Virus record (IMG/VR): IMGVR_UViG_3300048554_000739
Location: 1 to 20,482 of that record
DNA: 20,482 nt
Direction: 5' to 3' (one strand)
Source of the DNA: a virus
The stretch's first letter is position 1. Every line of letters starts with the position of its first letter. The translations under genes were made by a program, and so were the position numbers. The notes under the pieces are model-generated. The model was not told the origin of the DNA. It was given only the letters and a program-made list of their open reading frames with translations, and searched no databases. Shown one piece after another: positions 1 to 7,858 of this stretch.

Positions 1-832
1 TTGTAATCCAAGGAGAAGGGCCCTCTTCTAATATTTCTATGAGTGGTATTGGAAACCCAAGTCCAAATGCCGGAGTTGTGACTTTTAATCCACCCTTCTT
101 GGCCGCCTCATACTTTGGAATCATATTACAGAGTCGTTCAAAGTCAGATCCAAGGTTTCTTATCCACCCCGATGGGTCATCAAGAATCTCGTCCAAACTA
201 GGATCAAACCCACCCCACTTTCTCTTCATTCTTTCTACTTCTTCAAGAAATTGCTGAGAGTCTAATCCCAATTTATATAGTCTTCTCAACTCATCTTGAA
301 ATGATGGGCCACCACCAGCTGGGCCGCCGCCACCAGCACCGGCACCACCTCCGCCTGGACCACCAACACCTAACAGACCAGCTACTTCCATAAATATATT
401 TTCACTTTGAAATTCTTTCTGGAGTCCTGCTTTAATCAGTGCATAGTCAACTACCCATCTAACAATTACTGCGGGAACGCCCAAGAAGTTGGATACTTTA
501 TCGACAAACAAATCTATAAGTTGGTCAAATTTTTCTTTTAACTCGTCAATCTTATCCGCTAACTCTTCAAAGAATTCACCAACCGCATCACAGGGATTCT
601 GCATCGCAGCGATGTCATTGATCTGTGCATCAATAGCCTCACTGGAAAATACTCCACCCGCCGTAATAGAATCGTCTTCTGGCGCTTCTGGCGGCCCGAC
701 GAGCTCATTATCTACATCGGGCACCCCAACTTCAATTGGAACCCTAGGCTTTGATGGTGTAACCCCAGGCACCTTGTCCTTCGACGCAGAAGGGCTTGGT
801 TGTTTCTGCATCCCTGGCGGTATATAAGACAT
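1..832 (-). CDS. Gly-rich structural protein of the baseplate region, partial
   Basis: The reading frame is open from an ATG at 832 down to the window edge (at least 277 codons), so the C-terminus is missing. AAGGAA lies about 8 bases before the ATG, which supports this start. The N-terminal 60 or so residues are rich in Pro, Ser and acidic residues. A charged stretch with coiled-coil character follows (EFFEELADKIDELKEKF), then a hydrophobic patch, then a glycine-rich tract broken by Ala and Pro near residues 158-177, then a mixed charged region. I do not recognise the family. Its place directly after gp5 and in line with gp27, gp53 and gp48 suggests a virion or tail component. The glycine tract resembles those in the gp48 and tape-measure candidates of this window. 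Confidence 0.8.
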   Translation of the reverse strand, partial: MSYIPPGMQKQPSPSASKDKVPGVTPSKPRVPIEVGVPDVDNELVGPPEAPEDDSITAGGVFSSEAIDAQINDIAAMQNPCDAVGEFFEELADKIDELKEKFDQLIDLFVDKVSNFLGVPAVIVRWVVDYALIKAGLQKEFQSENIFMEVAGLLGVGGPGGGGAGAGGGGPAGGGPSFQDELRRLYKLGLDSQQFLEEVERMKRKWGGFDPSLDEILDDPSGWIRNLGSDFERLCNMIPKYEAAKKGGLKVTTPAFGLGFPIPLIEILEEGPSPWIT

Positions 833-843
833 CTAATTATTCC

Positions 844-3132
844 TTAACCAATCGCAATCGGGTTACCAGTGATAGTGGTCGGACCACTAGCGCCCAGATG
901 AGTAGATATACCACCAGCGAATACTGCGGCACCTGTCGCAGTCGCAGTAACCGCACCACCCGCAGTCAACGTAGCGGCAGCTGCTGCCTGAATATTAACA
1001 GCGGCACCAGAAGTGATAGCAACGACACCCGCAAAGGTGGTCATAGTAATTGCCCCACCAATAACATTCAAGAATATGCCACCAGCGGCAACAGTATCCA
1101 CAATACCACCAGCTTCAACCAATCTAGCAATACCACCCGCAACAACATTTTCAGAGATACCGCCAGCAGCAACATTCGACGCGATTCCACCAACAGCAAC
1201 TTCATTCACAATACCACCGGCGACAACGGTATTTAAGACACCACCAGCGATGACGGTATTAAATATACCACCGGCAACAACCGTACTTAAAATACCACCA
1301 GCGAATACATTATTGATAATACCACCCAACATAATATTATTAGTAAATCCACCGGCAGTCACAAAGTTCTGGATGCCTGGGAGCAAACTGAAGATTCCAG
1401 TATCAACACCTTGAATGTTGTTGATTGCGATTACCGCCTGTCTCGTTGCAAAACCTGGCTTGAGAATAATAGACGCAGCACCAGTAAACATGGCAACCGG
1501 ACCAATCTTCTCATACAAGTCTGCGGTTGCAATGAGGTTATATCTCGCAGTCGCAATACTAACAGACGGTGCGGGGTTCAGTGGTAAGAACGGGTCTGGA
1601 TAAATCAAGTTTGTAGCAATAGAAACATCCTGTTGTGCAAACAGTTCCAGTTTCGATCTTTTCTGAAAGGCGCCCAACAACGCAGATGCATCACTGGGTC
1701 CACCTTCTATTATTTCCCCAACAACCTCAGCACCCTTCTTCAGAATTTCTCTCAAATCATTTTCATACTTCGGATATACGTTGATACTGTGGTTTCCAAA
1801 TGTGATATCTTTTCTGTCAGATATAGCGATGTTCTTCATCTTACCTCTGACTCTAACATTTCTATCACCAGTTATTCTTAAAGAATCATTTGATACCGTT
1901 GCTTGTTTTTCGTCCTGAGAACCAATCTGGACATTTCTGTTTCCTCTAATCATGGTGTGAGAAGTACTCTCAACATCAAGTTCGTCGTTACCTTGAACCT
2001 TGGTGACTCTAGTTCCTCTCACAGTCTGAAAACAGTGACCGCTGATGTGTTCTACTTTACTACCCTTGACATTCAAGAAGTAGTCGCCATCAACGGTCAT
2101 TGTATAATCACCCTTGATGTATATCAATTTGTTTTTTAGATCGATTTCAAAATCATCGCCCACAACCTTCGTGACTTTATCACCAGTTGGTTGAACCTCA
2201 TAAAAAGTTCCGGTGCGGTGATACTCATGAATTCTTTCTGCGCCCAACGTATCGTCAACTTCAAATACATGACCAGATTCAGTTTCCGTAACATGGTTGA
2301 ATGGATACTTTGACTTTGATTTCTCTGGGTCAGCATACATGTCTGGGGGAGTTTGCTGGGGATGTGGTTCGTTCCAAAATCTAACCGCAAATTCTGGGTC
2401 TTTGATTTCTACTGATTCGCCAAATTCTGGGCCCGGCGGGTGAGTGAATCCCTTCGGTCTTGTGCCTCCGCTGACAAGGTTGGGCATAGCAATTGGTATG
2501 TCCGTGACTCGACTTTCTCTTTTGCCTTTTAGAGAGTAATGTTCTTCAACGTGAGGTTGTTCGCCTGGGACACCCCTAGAGAGACGGGAAGAATCCGCTT
2601 CCTGCAAGATGTTCTCACCAACATCCTCACCGTCATCACCGTACTCTGGGGTCTCTCTGGGTCTACCGCTAGAGTGGGTGACACCATCCGCTGGTTCCGG
2701 TTTCTGTTTGTTTGTAACCTTTCTCTTGGGATATCGATAGTGTGGATGAACACCTTTTGGATCATAGAATCCTACAAGACTTCTATCAAAGGGAATAACA
2801 TCACCATTATCATCCTCTCTTGGCAAGTGCGAGGTAACACCAAACGATCCCATGATGACAGGAATCTGACCTTCATCACCATCTGCAAAAAATCCCATAA
2901 CAGCAGAACCTTCAACCAATCCTGTCGGTGAAGTTCCAATACCAGAAATGGCTGCAGAAGAAATTGGTTGCAACGGAATTGACCACGGAAGATGTTCAGT
3001 GGGTAGTTTCTCTTTGTTCTGTGTGTGGTGTCCTAAAATACGAACACGATATCTTCCCATGAGAGCAGGGTCATCCCTGTCCTCTACAACACCTTGCCAC
3101 CAAGAAAACTCAGGATATCTAACGTTTCCCAT
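844..3132 (-). CDS. gp5: Baseplate central spike / hub protein, T4 gp5-like, without lysozyme domain
   Basis: 762 aa. The N-terminal 100 or so residues are an OB-fold-like domain typical of gp5/VgrG spikes (starts MGNVRYPEFSWWQGVVEDR, with RYRVRILGHH and a later GFFADGDEGQIPVIMGSF). Residues 280-460 carry short beta-repeat phrases (GDYTMTVDGDYFLNVKGSKV and similar), as in gp5/VgrG beta-helices. Residues about 593-683 hold ten consecutive steps of an exact 9-residue VxAGGIxNx repeat. The tail is Ala/Gly/Thr-rich. I see no lysozyme (glycoside hydrolase) domain of the kind embedded in T4 gp5, so this spike probably punctures without digesting peptidoglycan itself. GAGGAA before the ATG is a ribosome binding site lying inside the end of gp27. 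The family call is strong; the role as a trimeric needle at the hub tip comes from T4 knowledge. Confidence 0.9.
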   Translation of the reverse strand: MGNVRYPEFSWWQGVVEDRDDPALMGRYRVRILGHHTQNKEKLPTEHLPWSIPLQPISSAAISGIGTSPTGLVEGSAVMGFFADGDEGQIPVIMGSFGVTSHLPREDDNGDVIPFDRSLVGFYDPKGVHPHYRYPKRKVTNKQKPEPADGVTHSSGRPRETPEYGDDGEDVGENILQEADSSRLSRGVPGEQPHVEEHYSLKGKRESRVTDIPIAMPNLVSGGTRPKGFTHPPGPEFGESVEIKDPEFAVRFWNEPHPQQTPPDMYADPEKSKSKYPFNHVTETESGHVFEVDDTLGAERIHEYHRTGTFYEVQPTGDKVTKVVGDDFEIDLKNKLIYIKGDYTMTVDGDYFLNVKGSKVEHISGHCFQTVRGTRVTKVQGNDELDVESTSHTMIRGNRNVQIGSQDEKQATVSNDSLRITGDRNVRVRGKMKNIAISDRKDITFGNHSINVYPKYENDLREILKKGAEVVGEIIEGGPSDASALLGAFQKRSKLELFAQQDVSIATNLIYPDPFLPLNPAPSVSIATARYNLIATADLYEKIGPVAMFTGAASIILKPGFATRQAVIAINNIQGVDTGIFSLLPGIQNFVTAGGFTNNIMLGGIINNVFAGGILSTVVAGGIFNTVIAGGVLNTVVAGGIVNEVAVGGIASNVAAGGISENVVAGGIARLVEAGGIVDTVAAGGIFLNVIGGAITMTTFAGVVAITSGAAVNIQAAAAATLTAGGAVTATATGAAVFAGGISTHLGASGPTTITGNPIAIG
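1060..1356 (-). repeat. 27-bp tandem coding repeat giving a 9-residue beta-helix motif in gp5
   Basis: On the minus strand the motif (A/L/V)-G-G recurs at residues 593, 602, 611, 620, 629, 638, 647, 656, 665, 674 and 683 of gp5, each exactly 9 residues (27 bp) apart. The consensus unit is V-x-A-G-G-I-x-N-x. After residue 683 the phase slips by one residue and the repeat decays. The DNA copies are diverged, so this is an old protein repeat and not a recent duplication. Confidence 0.9.
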
Positions 3133-3134
3133 TA

Positions 3135-4544
3135 TTAAGATTCCTCATGTGCATCTCTAATACACTCCAGTTTCATTTGGTGGTCAAACTCATCACCAAA
3201 TTTAAATTCATGTCTAATACCAACAATCTGATATAAACCAGAAGTCCTTTTGTCCTCTTGAGAACCTTTACCTTCAGCTCTACCCATACCCCTCGGACCT
3301 ACGTCTGGTATTCTTATGTAAACCAGTTGTCCCAAGTCAACATCGGTTCTGCCATTCACTAGAATGTCCACTTGGTTTCTGGTGATTTCCGAAACACCAG
3401 TGTCCCTATAAACAGTGTCTTGGAAAAACTTTTTCTCGTATCCAAACTCTTTATCATCCCAGAGGTTGTGGTTACCAATCTTCATTCTAACGTTTGAGTA
3501 GGGGTGAAATTTCACTTCATCAGAAATGGGATTTACTGGAGCAAGGTGATGGAAACTGTCAAACTTCTCTTTGATAGTAGCCTTGTTTCCTGCAACCGGA
3601 GGCAAGCCAGGAACACCCGCCTGATTCGGCGTGTAATCAAACATCATGTGATATGGCAATCTCTTCATCATGTCGAAACCAATACCAAGTGTCCCCATGT
3701 ATCCATTGTTAAAATCATCGATAGCATTGCTAATGTTTGGTCCAGAAAAATTTCGTATTACATTGTAACTCGCATGAACAAACGGGTGTATATAACTATA
3801 CTCATCTGGTCTATTGCTACCGTCACCGCCGGCAGATTCCCCGTCGAGGTTCGGAAGCAATTCAAAATAATCATACAGAAGTCTTGAAGACTTGTAAACG
3901 TGTCTCATTCGTGACAGACTAGTGCAGTAGTTTTTCTTGTCACTTTGAAAGTACAACACGTTCAACATATAGGGAAGATTGGGTGCGTTCTGTTTGCAGG
4001 CGTAGTTCATCGACCTAAACCCAGACCAATAGTTTGCAGTCATAACAAACTCTGGTTTCTTAAATGTCACCCCAAAGAAATCCAATCCTTTGCCGATACT
4101 TACATACTCATCATAGATTTGTTGTATTACCGCCTGTGGTTCTCCATCAAATCTTTTTGTGGCAACCCTACTAGGATTATTATATCCTTCCTCTGATACA
4201 CATCTAAGAGTATAAAATTGTTCTCTATCCTCTTTGAGTGTTCTGTTTTCGATTCCGTAAACAATGAATTCAAAATTTAGGGGATCGCCCCTGTCTGGAT
4301 AAGTGGACTGAAAACTTATCTTTACCTTTTCATTTGAACCGCCGCCCTTTAGTTTCAATGTTCTAAGCAGGTTTTTTGCATCACCAAGTGAAACATCAGC
4401 AAAGATACAATTCTGCAAAACGTTTTCATAAATGATTACTTCCAGAGCAAAAAACTTTAAGTCCTGCGATCCACCTTGACCAGAAAGGGTGATCGTATTG
4501 GGCTTAAATCGGCCTGGTACTAGTCGTTGTTCGGTTTTAGCCAT
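3135..4544 (-). CDS. gp27: Baseplate hub subunit, T4 gp27-like
   Basis: 469 aa. The N-terminal part (RFKPNTITLSGQGGSQDLKFFALEVIIYENVLQN...ADVSLGDAKNLL) matches the beta-rich hub domain of gp27-type proteins. The phrase NFEFIVYGIENRTLKEDREQFYTLRCVSEE is typical of the tube-like domains that form the trimeric ring around the spike. The C-terminus (VDLGQLVYIRIPDVG, SGLYQIVGIRHEF, HQMKLECIRDAHEES) resembles the end of phage hub proteins. It lies 2 bases upstream of gp5 and 3 bases after gp53, so the hub and spike partners are co-transcribed. GAGAAG precedes the ATG. Slightly longer than T4 gp27. No oddities seen. Confidence 0.85.
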   Translation of the reverse strand: MAKTEQRLVPGRFKPNTITLSGQGGSQDLKFFALEVIIYENVLQNCIFADVSLGDAKNLLRTLKLKGGGSNEKVKISFQSTYPDRGDPLNFEFIVYGIENRTLKEDREQFYTLRCVSEEGYNNPSRVATKRFDGEPQAVIQQIYDEYVSIGKGLDFFGVTFKKPEFVMTANYWSGFRSMNYACKQNAPNLPYMLNVLYFQSDKKNYCTSLSRMRHVYKSSRLLYDYFELLPNLDGESAGGDGSNRPDEYSYIHPFVHASYNVIRNFSGPNISNAIDDFNNGYMGTLGIGFDMMKRLPYHMMFDYTPNQAGVPGLPPVAGNKATIKEKFDSFHHLAPVNPISDEVKFHPYSNVRMKIGNHNLWDDKEFGYEKKFFQDTVYRDTGVSEITRNQVDILVNGRTDVDLGQLVYIRIPDVGPRGMGRAEGKGSQEDKRTSGLYQIVGIRHEFKFGDEFDHQMKLECIRDAHEES

Positions 4545-4547
4545 TAT

Positions 4548-5054
4548 TTAACTTCTCACAAGGTTTTCAAATTGTCTTGAAAAGGTTTCGATGTGTTCCT
4601 TTCTTACAAGTTTAATGATTCTTTTCTTTTCGTTTTCTGCGACTTCGTATTCAAAGTTTGTCACGGGGATCACGAATCCACCATCAACATTTTCTTGACT
4701 GTAGTCTACCTGTACATTGTCATCGGTGAAAACATAGTGATGGGGGTCTCGTAATCTCTCCGCACTACCATACTTATCCAAAGCATAAGCGTACAGGTCG
4801 GCAGCATCCTTCACCCACTCATCATATGGATTGATAATGTTGTTCGCCAACAATATTGTCCAGTAGTACTTAGTGAATCCATAATAGTCATACGAGAGGT
4901 TTTCGGGTGACTGGCCATCTCTCACTGCATACCTCTCCAAAACAAACTGTTCATTTATTTTTTCATTTGGAGCAACCCTGCGGAAAAGATCGGGGACGCT
5001 GAAAGCCGAATTATCAATGACATATCTAGTTCTCGGAAATTTATTAAAAAACAT
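4548..5054 (-). CDS. gp53: Baseplate wedge subunit, T4 gp53-like
   Basis: 168 aa, close to the usual gp53 length. The segment GQSPENLSYDYYGFTKYYWTILLANNI at about residues 47-73 is the hallmark of gp53, a LysM-like fold that staples baseplate wedges around the hub. INPYDEW follows immediately, as in the family. The C-terminal helix is lysine- and glutamate-rich. AAGGAA about 9 bases before the ATG is a good ribosome binding site. Spacing is 12 bases from gp48 upstream and 3 bases to gp27 downstream. Order and strand fit a baseplate operon. Confidence 0.9.
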   Translation of the reverse strand: MFFNKFPRTRYVIDNSAFSVPDLFRRVAPNEKINEQFVLERYAVRDGQSPENLSYDYYGFTKYYWTILLANNIINPYDEWVKDAADLYAYALDKYGSAERLRDPHHYVFTDDNVQVDYSQENVDGGFVIPVTNFEYEVAENEKKRIIKLVRKEHIETFSRQFENLVRS

Positions 5055-5066
5055 TTATTTGGTTCC

Positions 5067-6155
5067 TTAATCAATATGACTTCTGTCTCTTGTAAAGAGT
5101 TCTTTGAACGAGAGAGTTATGGTGATTTCAGTTGGGGCGCCATCAGCATTAGCAAAACTGGTCATGAATCCGCCGTGTCCGTATTGTACGTTCATGTCAG
5201 TCAAGACAGCTGTATTGAGTTTTGGCAAAAAATCATTTGGACTTCCATCATACAAAAATTCTACTTCAAATTCAGAGGGGTAAACCAGAAATAAACCATC
5301 CTTTTCTGGGTGCATATTTCTTTCCAATTCCCTGATAGCGTTTTTCAAAGCAGTGCCTTCTGCCTGACTCTTAGGGGCAAGTTTAAACTGCATGGGAAAT
5401 GTTCTGAAGTTCATGGTTTTGAACAACTGTTCCCTAAAAGGGTTTTCTACTCTTTTAGAAGCAGCAGCAATAGCATCTGGAGCAGTGCCACCCAATGCCA
5501 ACTGTTTTACAGCAGTGGCCATAGCAACAGTTTTTCTTAGGGCGTATTCAGCTACATCATCTGGATTGTTTGCAATACTTCTTAATGATTCTTCTATAGA
5601 GCTACCTTTTCTGTACTCTTCTAGAGCAGCACCCAAAAGACCAAAATCGGTTCCATCCCACTGAGCAGACATTCTATTCTCTGGGGAGTTGGTCATAATA
5701 AATTCCACACTTCCCTCCGTTTGAGTGTTGGCGCTTCCACCACCGCCGCCTCCACCACCGCCGCCTCCGCCGCCTCCGCCGGCGCCATTTCCACCGCCTC
5801 CAGCTGAGGTTGCAGAACCAGTTCCCCCGGCGCCGCCTCCGTTTTCTGATGCTTCAGCATTGCTGTTACCAGTTTCTTGAGCACCATATGCATCCGCGAT
5901 ATCACCGATGGCATCTATAATTCCTTCGGCGCTGCCAATGTCGTTGCTGCTACCAGCAGACTTGGCGGTTATCCTCACGGTGTGTACTCCACCACCGCTA
6001 CCAGTGCGGTTTGAAGTGTCCATGTCCATCGGAAATCTATAATAAAATGGGGGTTTCAATCTAGGCTCGATTGTACTGAACCCGTTATTAGACGTTGGCC
6101 TGTTGTCATACAGTGTGGTCTGGGTTCGCGGAATAAGATCGGCTTCTGTTGCCAT
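5067..6155 (-). CDS. gp48: Baseplate tail-tube cap, T4 gp48-like, with polyglycine insertion
   Basis: 362 aa, near T4 gp48 length. The C-terminal 150 residues have the tail-tube-like fold signature of gp48/gp54 (MNFRTFPMQFKLAPKSQ, DGLFLVYPSEFEVEFLYDG, ending TEITITLSFKELFTRD). gp48 caps the baseplate and starts tail-tube growth. The N-terminal part (residues 31-95) carries PPFYYRFPMDM and VHTVRITAK. Residues 105-140 are an Ala/Gly/Ser-rich insertion that ends in 15 consecutive glycines. The gene is the first of the minus-strand baseplate run and starts 44 bases from the divergent gp4, with a TATAAATA late box upstream. gp54 is the alternative assignment because the two share the fold; length and context favour gp48. 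Confidence 0.8.
   Translation of the reverse strand: MATEADLIPRTQTTLYDNRPTSNNGFSTIEPRLKPPFYYRFPMDMDTSNRTGSGGGVHTVRITAKSAGSSNDIGSAEGIIDAIGDIADAYGAQETGNSNAEASENGGGAGGTGSATSAGGGGNGAGGGGGGGGGGGGGGGSANTQTEGSVEFIMTNSPENRMSAQWDGTDFGLLGAALEEYRKGSSIEESLRSIANNPDDVAEYALRKTVAMATAVKQLALGGTAPDAIAAASKRVENPFREQLFKTMNFRTFPMQFKLAPKSQAEGTALKNAIRELERNMHPEKDGLFLVYPSEFEVEFLYDGSPNDFLPKLNTAVLTDMNVQYGHGGFMTSFANADGAPTEITITLSFKELFTRDRSHID
5736..5780 (-). repeat. GGN microsatellite-like tract coding 15 glycines in gp48
   Basis: Fifteen successive GGA/GGC/GGT codons encode residues 126-140 of gp48. A shorter four-Gly run lies just before it. The codons are mixed, so the run is not one simple trinucleotide repeat, but unequal exchange or slippage here could change the length of this linker between strains. 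Confidence 0.85.
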
Positions 6156-6165
6156 GGGTCTCGTA

Positions 6166-6173
6166 CCTAAATA
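6166..6173 (+). promoter_or_regulatory. Possible late promoter for gp4 (CCTAAATA)
   Basis: CCTAAATA matches TATAAATA at the last six positions. Transcription would start near 6179, leaving a leader of about 20 bases to the gp4 ATG at 6200. The match is imperfect, so this is tentative. Confidence 0.35.
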
Positions 6174-6191
6174 GTTTAGTTATTGTTGGAC

Positions 6192-6199
6192 TATTTATA
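6192..6199 (-). promoter_or_regulatory. T4-type late promoter for the gp48 baseplate operon
   Basis: Exact match to the T4 late -10 box TATAAATA on the minus strand. With the usual 6-base offset, transcription would begin near 6186, giving a leader of about 30 bases to the gp48 ATG at 6155. The presence of gp33 in this window supports a late sigma/coactivator system. Confidence 0.65.
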
Positions 6200-6640
6200 A
6201 TGCCATATAGAAAAGATTTGCATCAAGGGAAATTTATTCCCAAAAACTCTAAGAAATATGTCGGGGACTCTCGGCAGATAGTGTATAGGTCTGGATATGA
6301 ATTGAAATTTATGAATTGGTGTGACATGAATCCAGATGTCATGTCATGGTCTTCCGAGTCAATCATCATCCCATACAGGTCTCCACTGGACAAAAGAGTA
6401 CACAGATACTATGTTGACTTCTATGTGAACATAAAGGGCAAGTCTTACCTCATAGAAATTAAACCATCTAGGTTTACAAAACCACCAGAACCAAGAAAAA
6501 GAACAAAAAGATATTTAGAAGAGGTGGCGCAATGGGGAGTCAACGAGGCCAAATGGAAATCCGCAAAGGAATATTGTCTTGATCGTGGATGGGAATTTAA
6601 GATAATAACCGAAAAGGAATTGGGAATCTCTTATAAATAG
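6200..6640 (+). CDS. gp4: Head completion nuclease-fold protein, T4 gp4-like
   Basis: 146 aa from the ATG at 6200. I chose this start over an in-frame TTG at 6149 because that start lies inside gp48 and would add a 17-residue hydrophobic stretch absent from the family. A GGA about 10 bases upstream is a weak ribosome binding site. The fold is TnsA/PD-(D/E)XK-like: E34 (SGYELKF), D73 (RYYVDFYV) and E86-x-K88 (YLIEIKPS) form the expected acidic/lysine set. C-terminal WKSAKEYCLDRGWEFKIITEKEL is also typical. In T4, gp4 completes filled heads so that tails can join. The next gene also looks like a head/DNA-end protein, and T4 also places genes 2 and 4 together. Confidence 0.85.
   Translation: MPYRKDLHQGKFIPKNSKKYVGDSRQIVYRSGYELKFMNWCDMNPDVMSWSSESIIIPYRSPLDKRVHRYYVDFYVNIKGKSYLIEIKPSRFTKPPEPRKRTKRYLEEVAQWGVNEAKWKSAKEYCLDRGWEFKIITEKELGISYK
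6632..6639 (+). promoter_or_regulatory. Late-promoter box TATAAATA at the gp4 stop codon
   Basis: Exact TATAAATA overlapping the gp4 stop (TAG 6638-6640). Transcription would start near 6645, right at the ATG (6646) of the next gene, so a transcript from here would be leaderless or nearly so. It may instead serve the tail-tube gene and those beyond. Confidence 0.5.
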
Positions 6641-6645
6641 TGTCC

Positions 6646-7215
6646 ATGGCAAACCCATTTGAACAGATAAGGGCCAATTCCAACGATCAGTCAAGATCGT
6701 ATAATTGGTATATGAATCAGGTCAGAAACGTTGCGAGGGGAATCAACAACCCGAGTACAGCGATGTCTTCTAGCATTGCAAAGAGACAGACCATATATGA
6801 TATTGGTGAAATGTATCTGTTCAGATATGACGCAAAACATAAAAACAAGTTGCCGTACTTTGATGCATTTCCATTGTGTCTGCCGTTTGAACCAACAAAC
6901 GATGGATTCTGGGGAATGAATTTACATTATCTACCGTATCTTTTACGGGCGCAGTTATTGGGTAAACTGCTGGAAACTCTGGATGACAAAGAAATAACTT
7001 CTCAGTCACAGATGAGATATAGTTGGGAGTTATTGAGTAGTGCTGCCAGATTTCCAGAAGTCAAACCTTGTGTAAAAAGATATTTGACTACACAGATGCG
7101 TAGTTCTTTTTACAGGATCGACCCACTTGATTGGAAGGCTGCAATATTCCTTCCCGTAGAAGATTTTAACACAAGTAAGTCCTCAGTATTTTCAGACTCT
7201 AGGGGTATGATGTAA
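6646..7215 (+). CDS. Putative DNA-end protector, T4 gp2-like
   Basis: 189 aa from ATG 6646; a GTG at 6640 in the same frame would add two residues, and neither start has a clear ribosome binding site. The core, about residues 47-100 (IYDIGEMYLFRYDAKHKNKL, then PYFDAFPLCLPF and GMNLHYLPYLLR), has the look of a phage family often annotated as DNA-end protector (gp2). Late on comes FYRIDPLDWKAAIFLPVEDF. Position beside gp4 agrees with T4, where gp2 and gp4 act together in finishing the packaged head. The protein is shorter than T4 gp2, and the family call is from memory of conserved phrases, so treat it as tentative. It abuts the next gene with no gap. Confidence 0.5.
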   Translation: MANPFEQIRANSNDQSRSYNWYMNQVRNVARGINNPSTAMSSSIAKRQTIYDIGEMYLFRYDAKHKNKLPYFDAFPLCLPFEPTNDGFWGMNLHYLPYLLRAQLLGKLLETLDDKEITSQSQMRYSWELLSSAARFPEVKPCVKRYLTTQMRSSFYRIDPLDWKAAIFLPVEDFNTSKSSVFSDSRGMM

Positions 7216-7833
7216 ATGGCAAATTTTGACCTAAACAGTTTTCTCAGTCAAGTCAGAAGTAGTGACCTAGCTAGAGCAAACAGATTTGAGATTCAGTTAA
7301 AAAGTCCCGTTGGTGGCGACAGAATGCCTTCACTTCTCTGTGAAGAAGCTTCTGTGCCAGGCTTGCAGGCACTATGGGCACCAACCAAGATCGGAATGTG
7401 GACAGAGAACAGAGTTCACGGCGTAGAATTTTTTGGAGAATCTGCCGCGTTCACCTTCTACTGCGATTCCGATTGGACTCCGAGAACCTATCTAGAAAAC
7501 TGGATGTATGAAGTTGTTCCCAAAGGCGGCAAAGAACCAAACTATTACAATACATATGCGTTGAATGGTTCAGTAGAAATAAAAGTTTTGGACCGAAAAG
7601 ATAATATTCGATCACGGTGGAAACTCCATGAAGCATTTCCCAGATTGTTGAACATCACTCCTGTCGCACATGGTGGAGATGGTATCGTTAGAGTATCAGT
7701 AACATTCTGCTACAGATGGTGGGAATCAAAGGGTGGTGATGGTCTATCTGCGCTCGGGAACATTGGAAATCAGGTCGGTGATGCAGTTGGAGATGCCGTT
7801 CAAGGAGTTATCGACGATGTTTTGGGATTATAA
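7216..7833 (+). CDS. Tail-tube-fold protein (T4 gp19/gp54 family)
   Basis: 205 aa. It starts MANFDLNSFLSQVRSSDLAR and has the gp19-type layout: FEIQLKSP near residue 23, LLCEEASVPGLQ near 39, VHGVEFFGESAAFTFYCDSD near 67, YLENWMYEVV, and a final strand GIVRVSVTFCYRWWES. The last 30 residues are a Gly/Asp/Val-rich tail. This is the fold that builds the T4 tail tube (gp19) and its initiator (gp54). Its location with gp26 and the tape-measure candidate, away from any sheath gene, hints at a baseplate-side tube initiator, but a second gp19 elsewhere cannot be excluded. The ATG directly follows the TAA of the previous gene; AGGGG lies about 10 bases upstream. Confidence 0.75.
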   Translation: MANFDLNSFLSQVRSSDLARANRFEIQLKSPVGGDRMPSLLCEEASVPGLQALWAPTKIGMWTENRVHGVEFFGESAAFTFYCDSDWTPRTYLENWMYEVVPKGGKEPNYYNTYALNGSVEIKVLDRKDNIRSRWKLHEAFPRLLNITPVAHGGDGIVRVSVTFCYRWWESKGGDGLSALGNIGNQVGDAVGDAVQGVIDDVLGL

Positions 7834-7858
7834 TATTTAAAATAATTGGAGTTTAATA

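Larger units (their letters stand above)
6156..6199. promoter_or_regulatory. Divergent control region between gp48 and gp4
   Basis: Only 44 bases separate the two outward-reading genes. They hold a perfect minus-strand TATAAATA (6192-6199), a plus-strand CCTAAATA (6166-6173) and a 13-base palindrome CTAAA-TAG-TTTAG (6167-6179). Both transcription units must start in or very near this gap. Confidence 0.6.

Noticed and set aside
1060-1356. Evenly spaced repeats as a possible CRISPR array or minisatellite
   Set aside because: The 27-bp units are in frame, diverged, and translate to a regular beta-helix repeat; there are no constant repeats with unique spacers.
489-1414. Several plus-strand open frames opposite the Gly-rich protein and gp5
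   Set aside because: They mirror the repeat-rich minus-strand genes, have Thr/Ser/Pro/Asn-rich composition from the antisense of GGN/GCN codons, and lack ribosome binding sites.
6149-6199. TTG start for gp4 adding 17 residues
   Set aside because: It lies inside gp48, spans the divergent promoter region, and adds a hydrophobic stretch foreign to the family.
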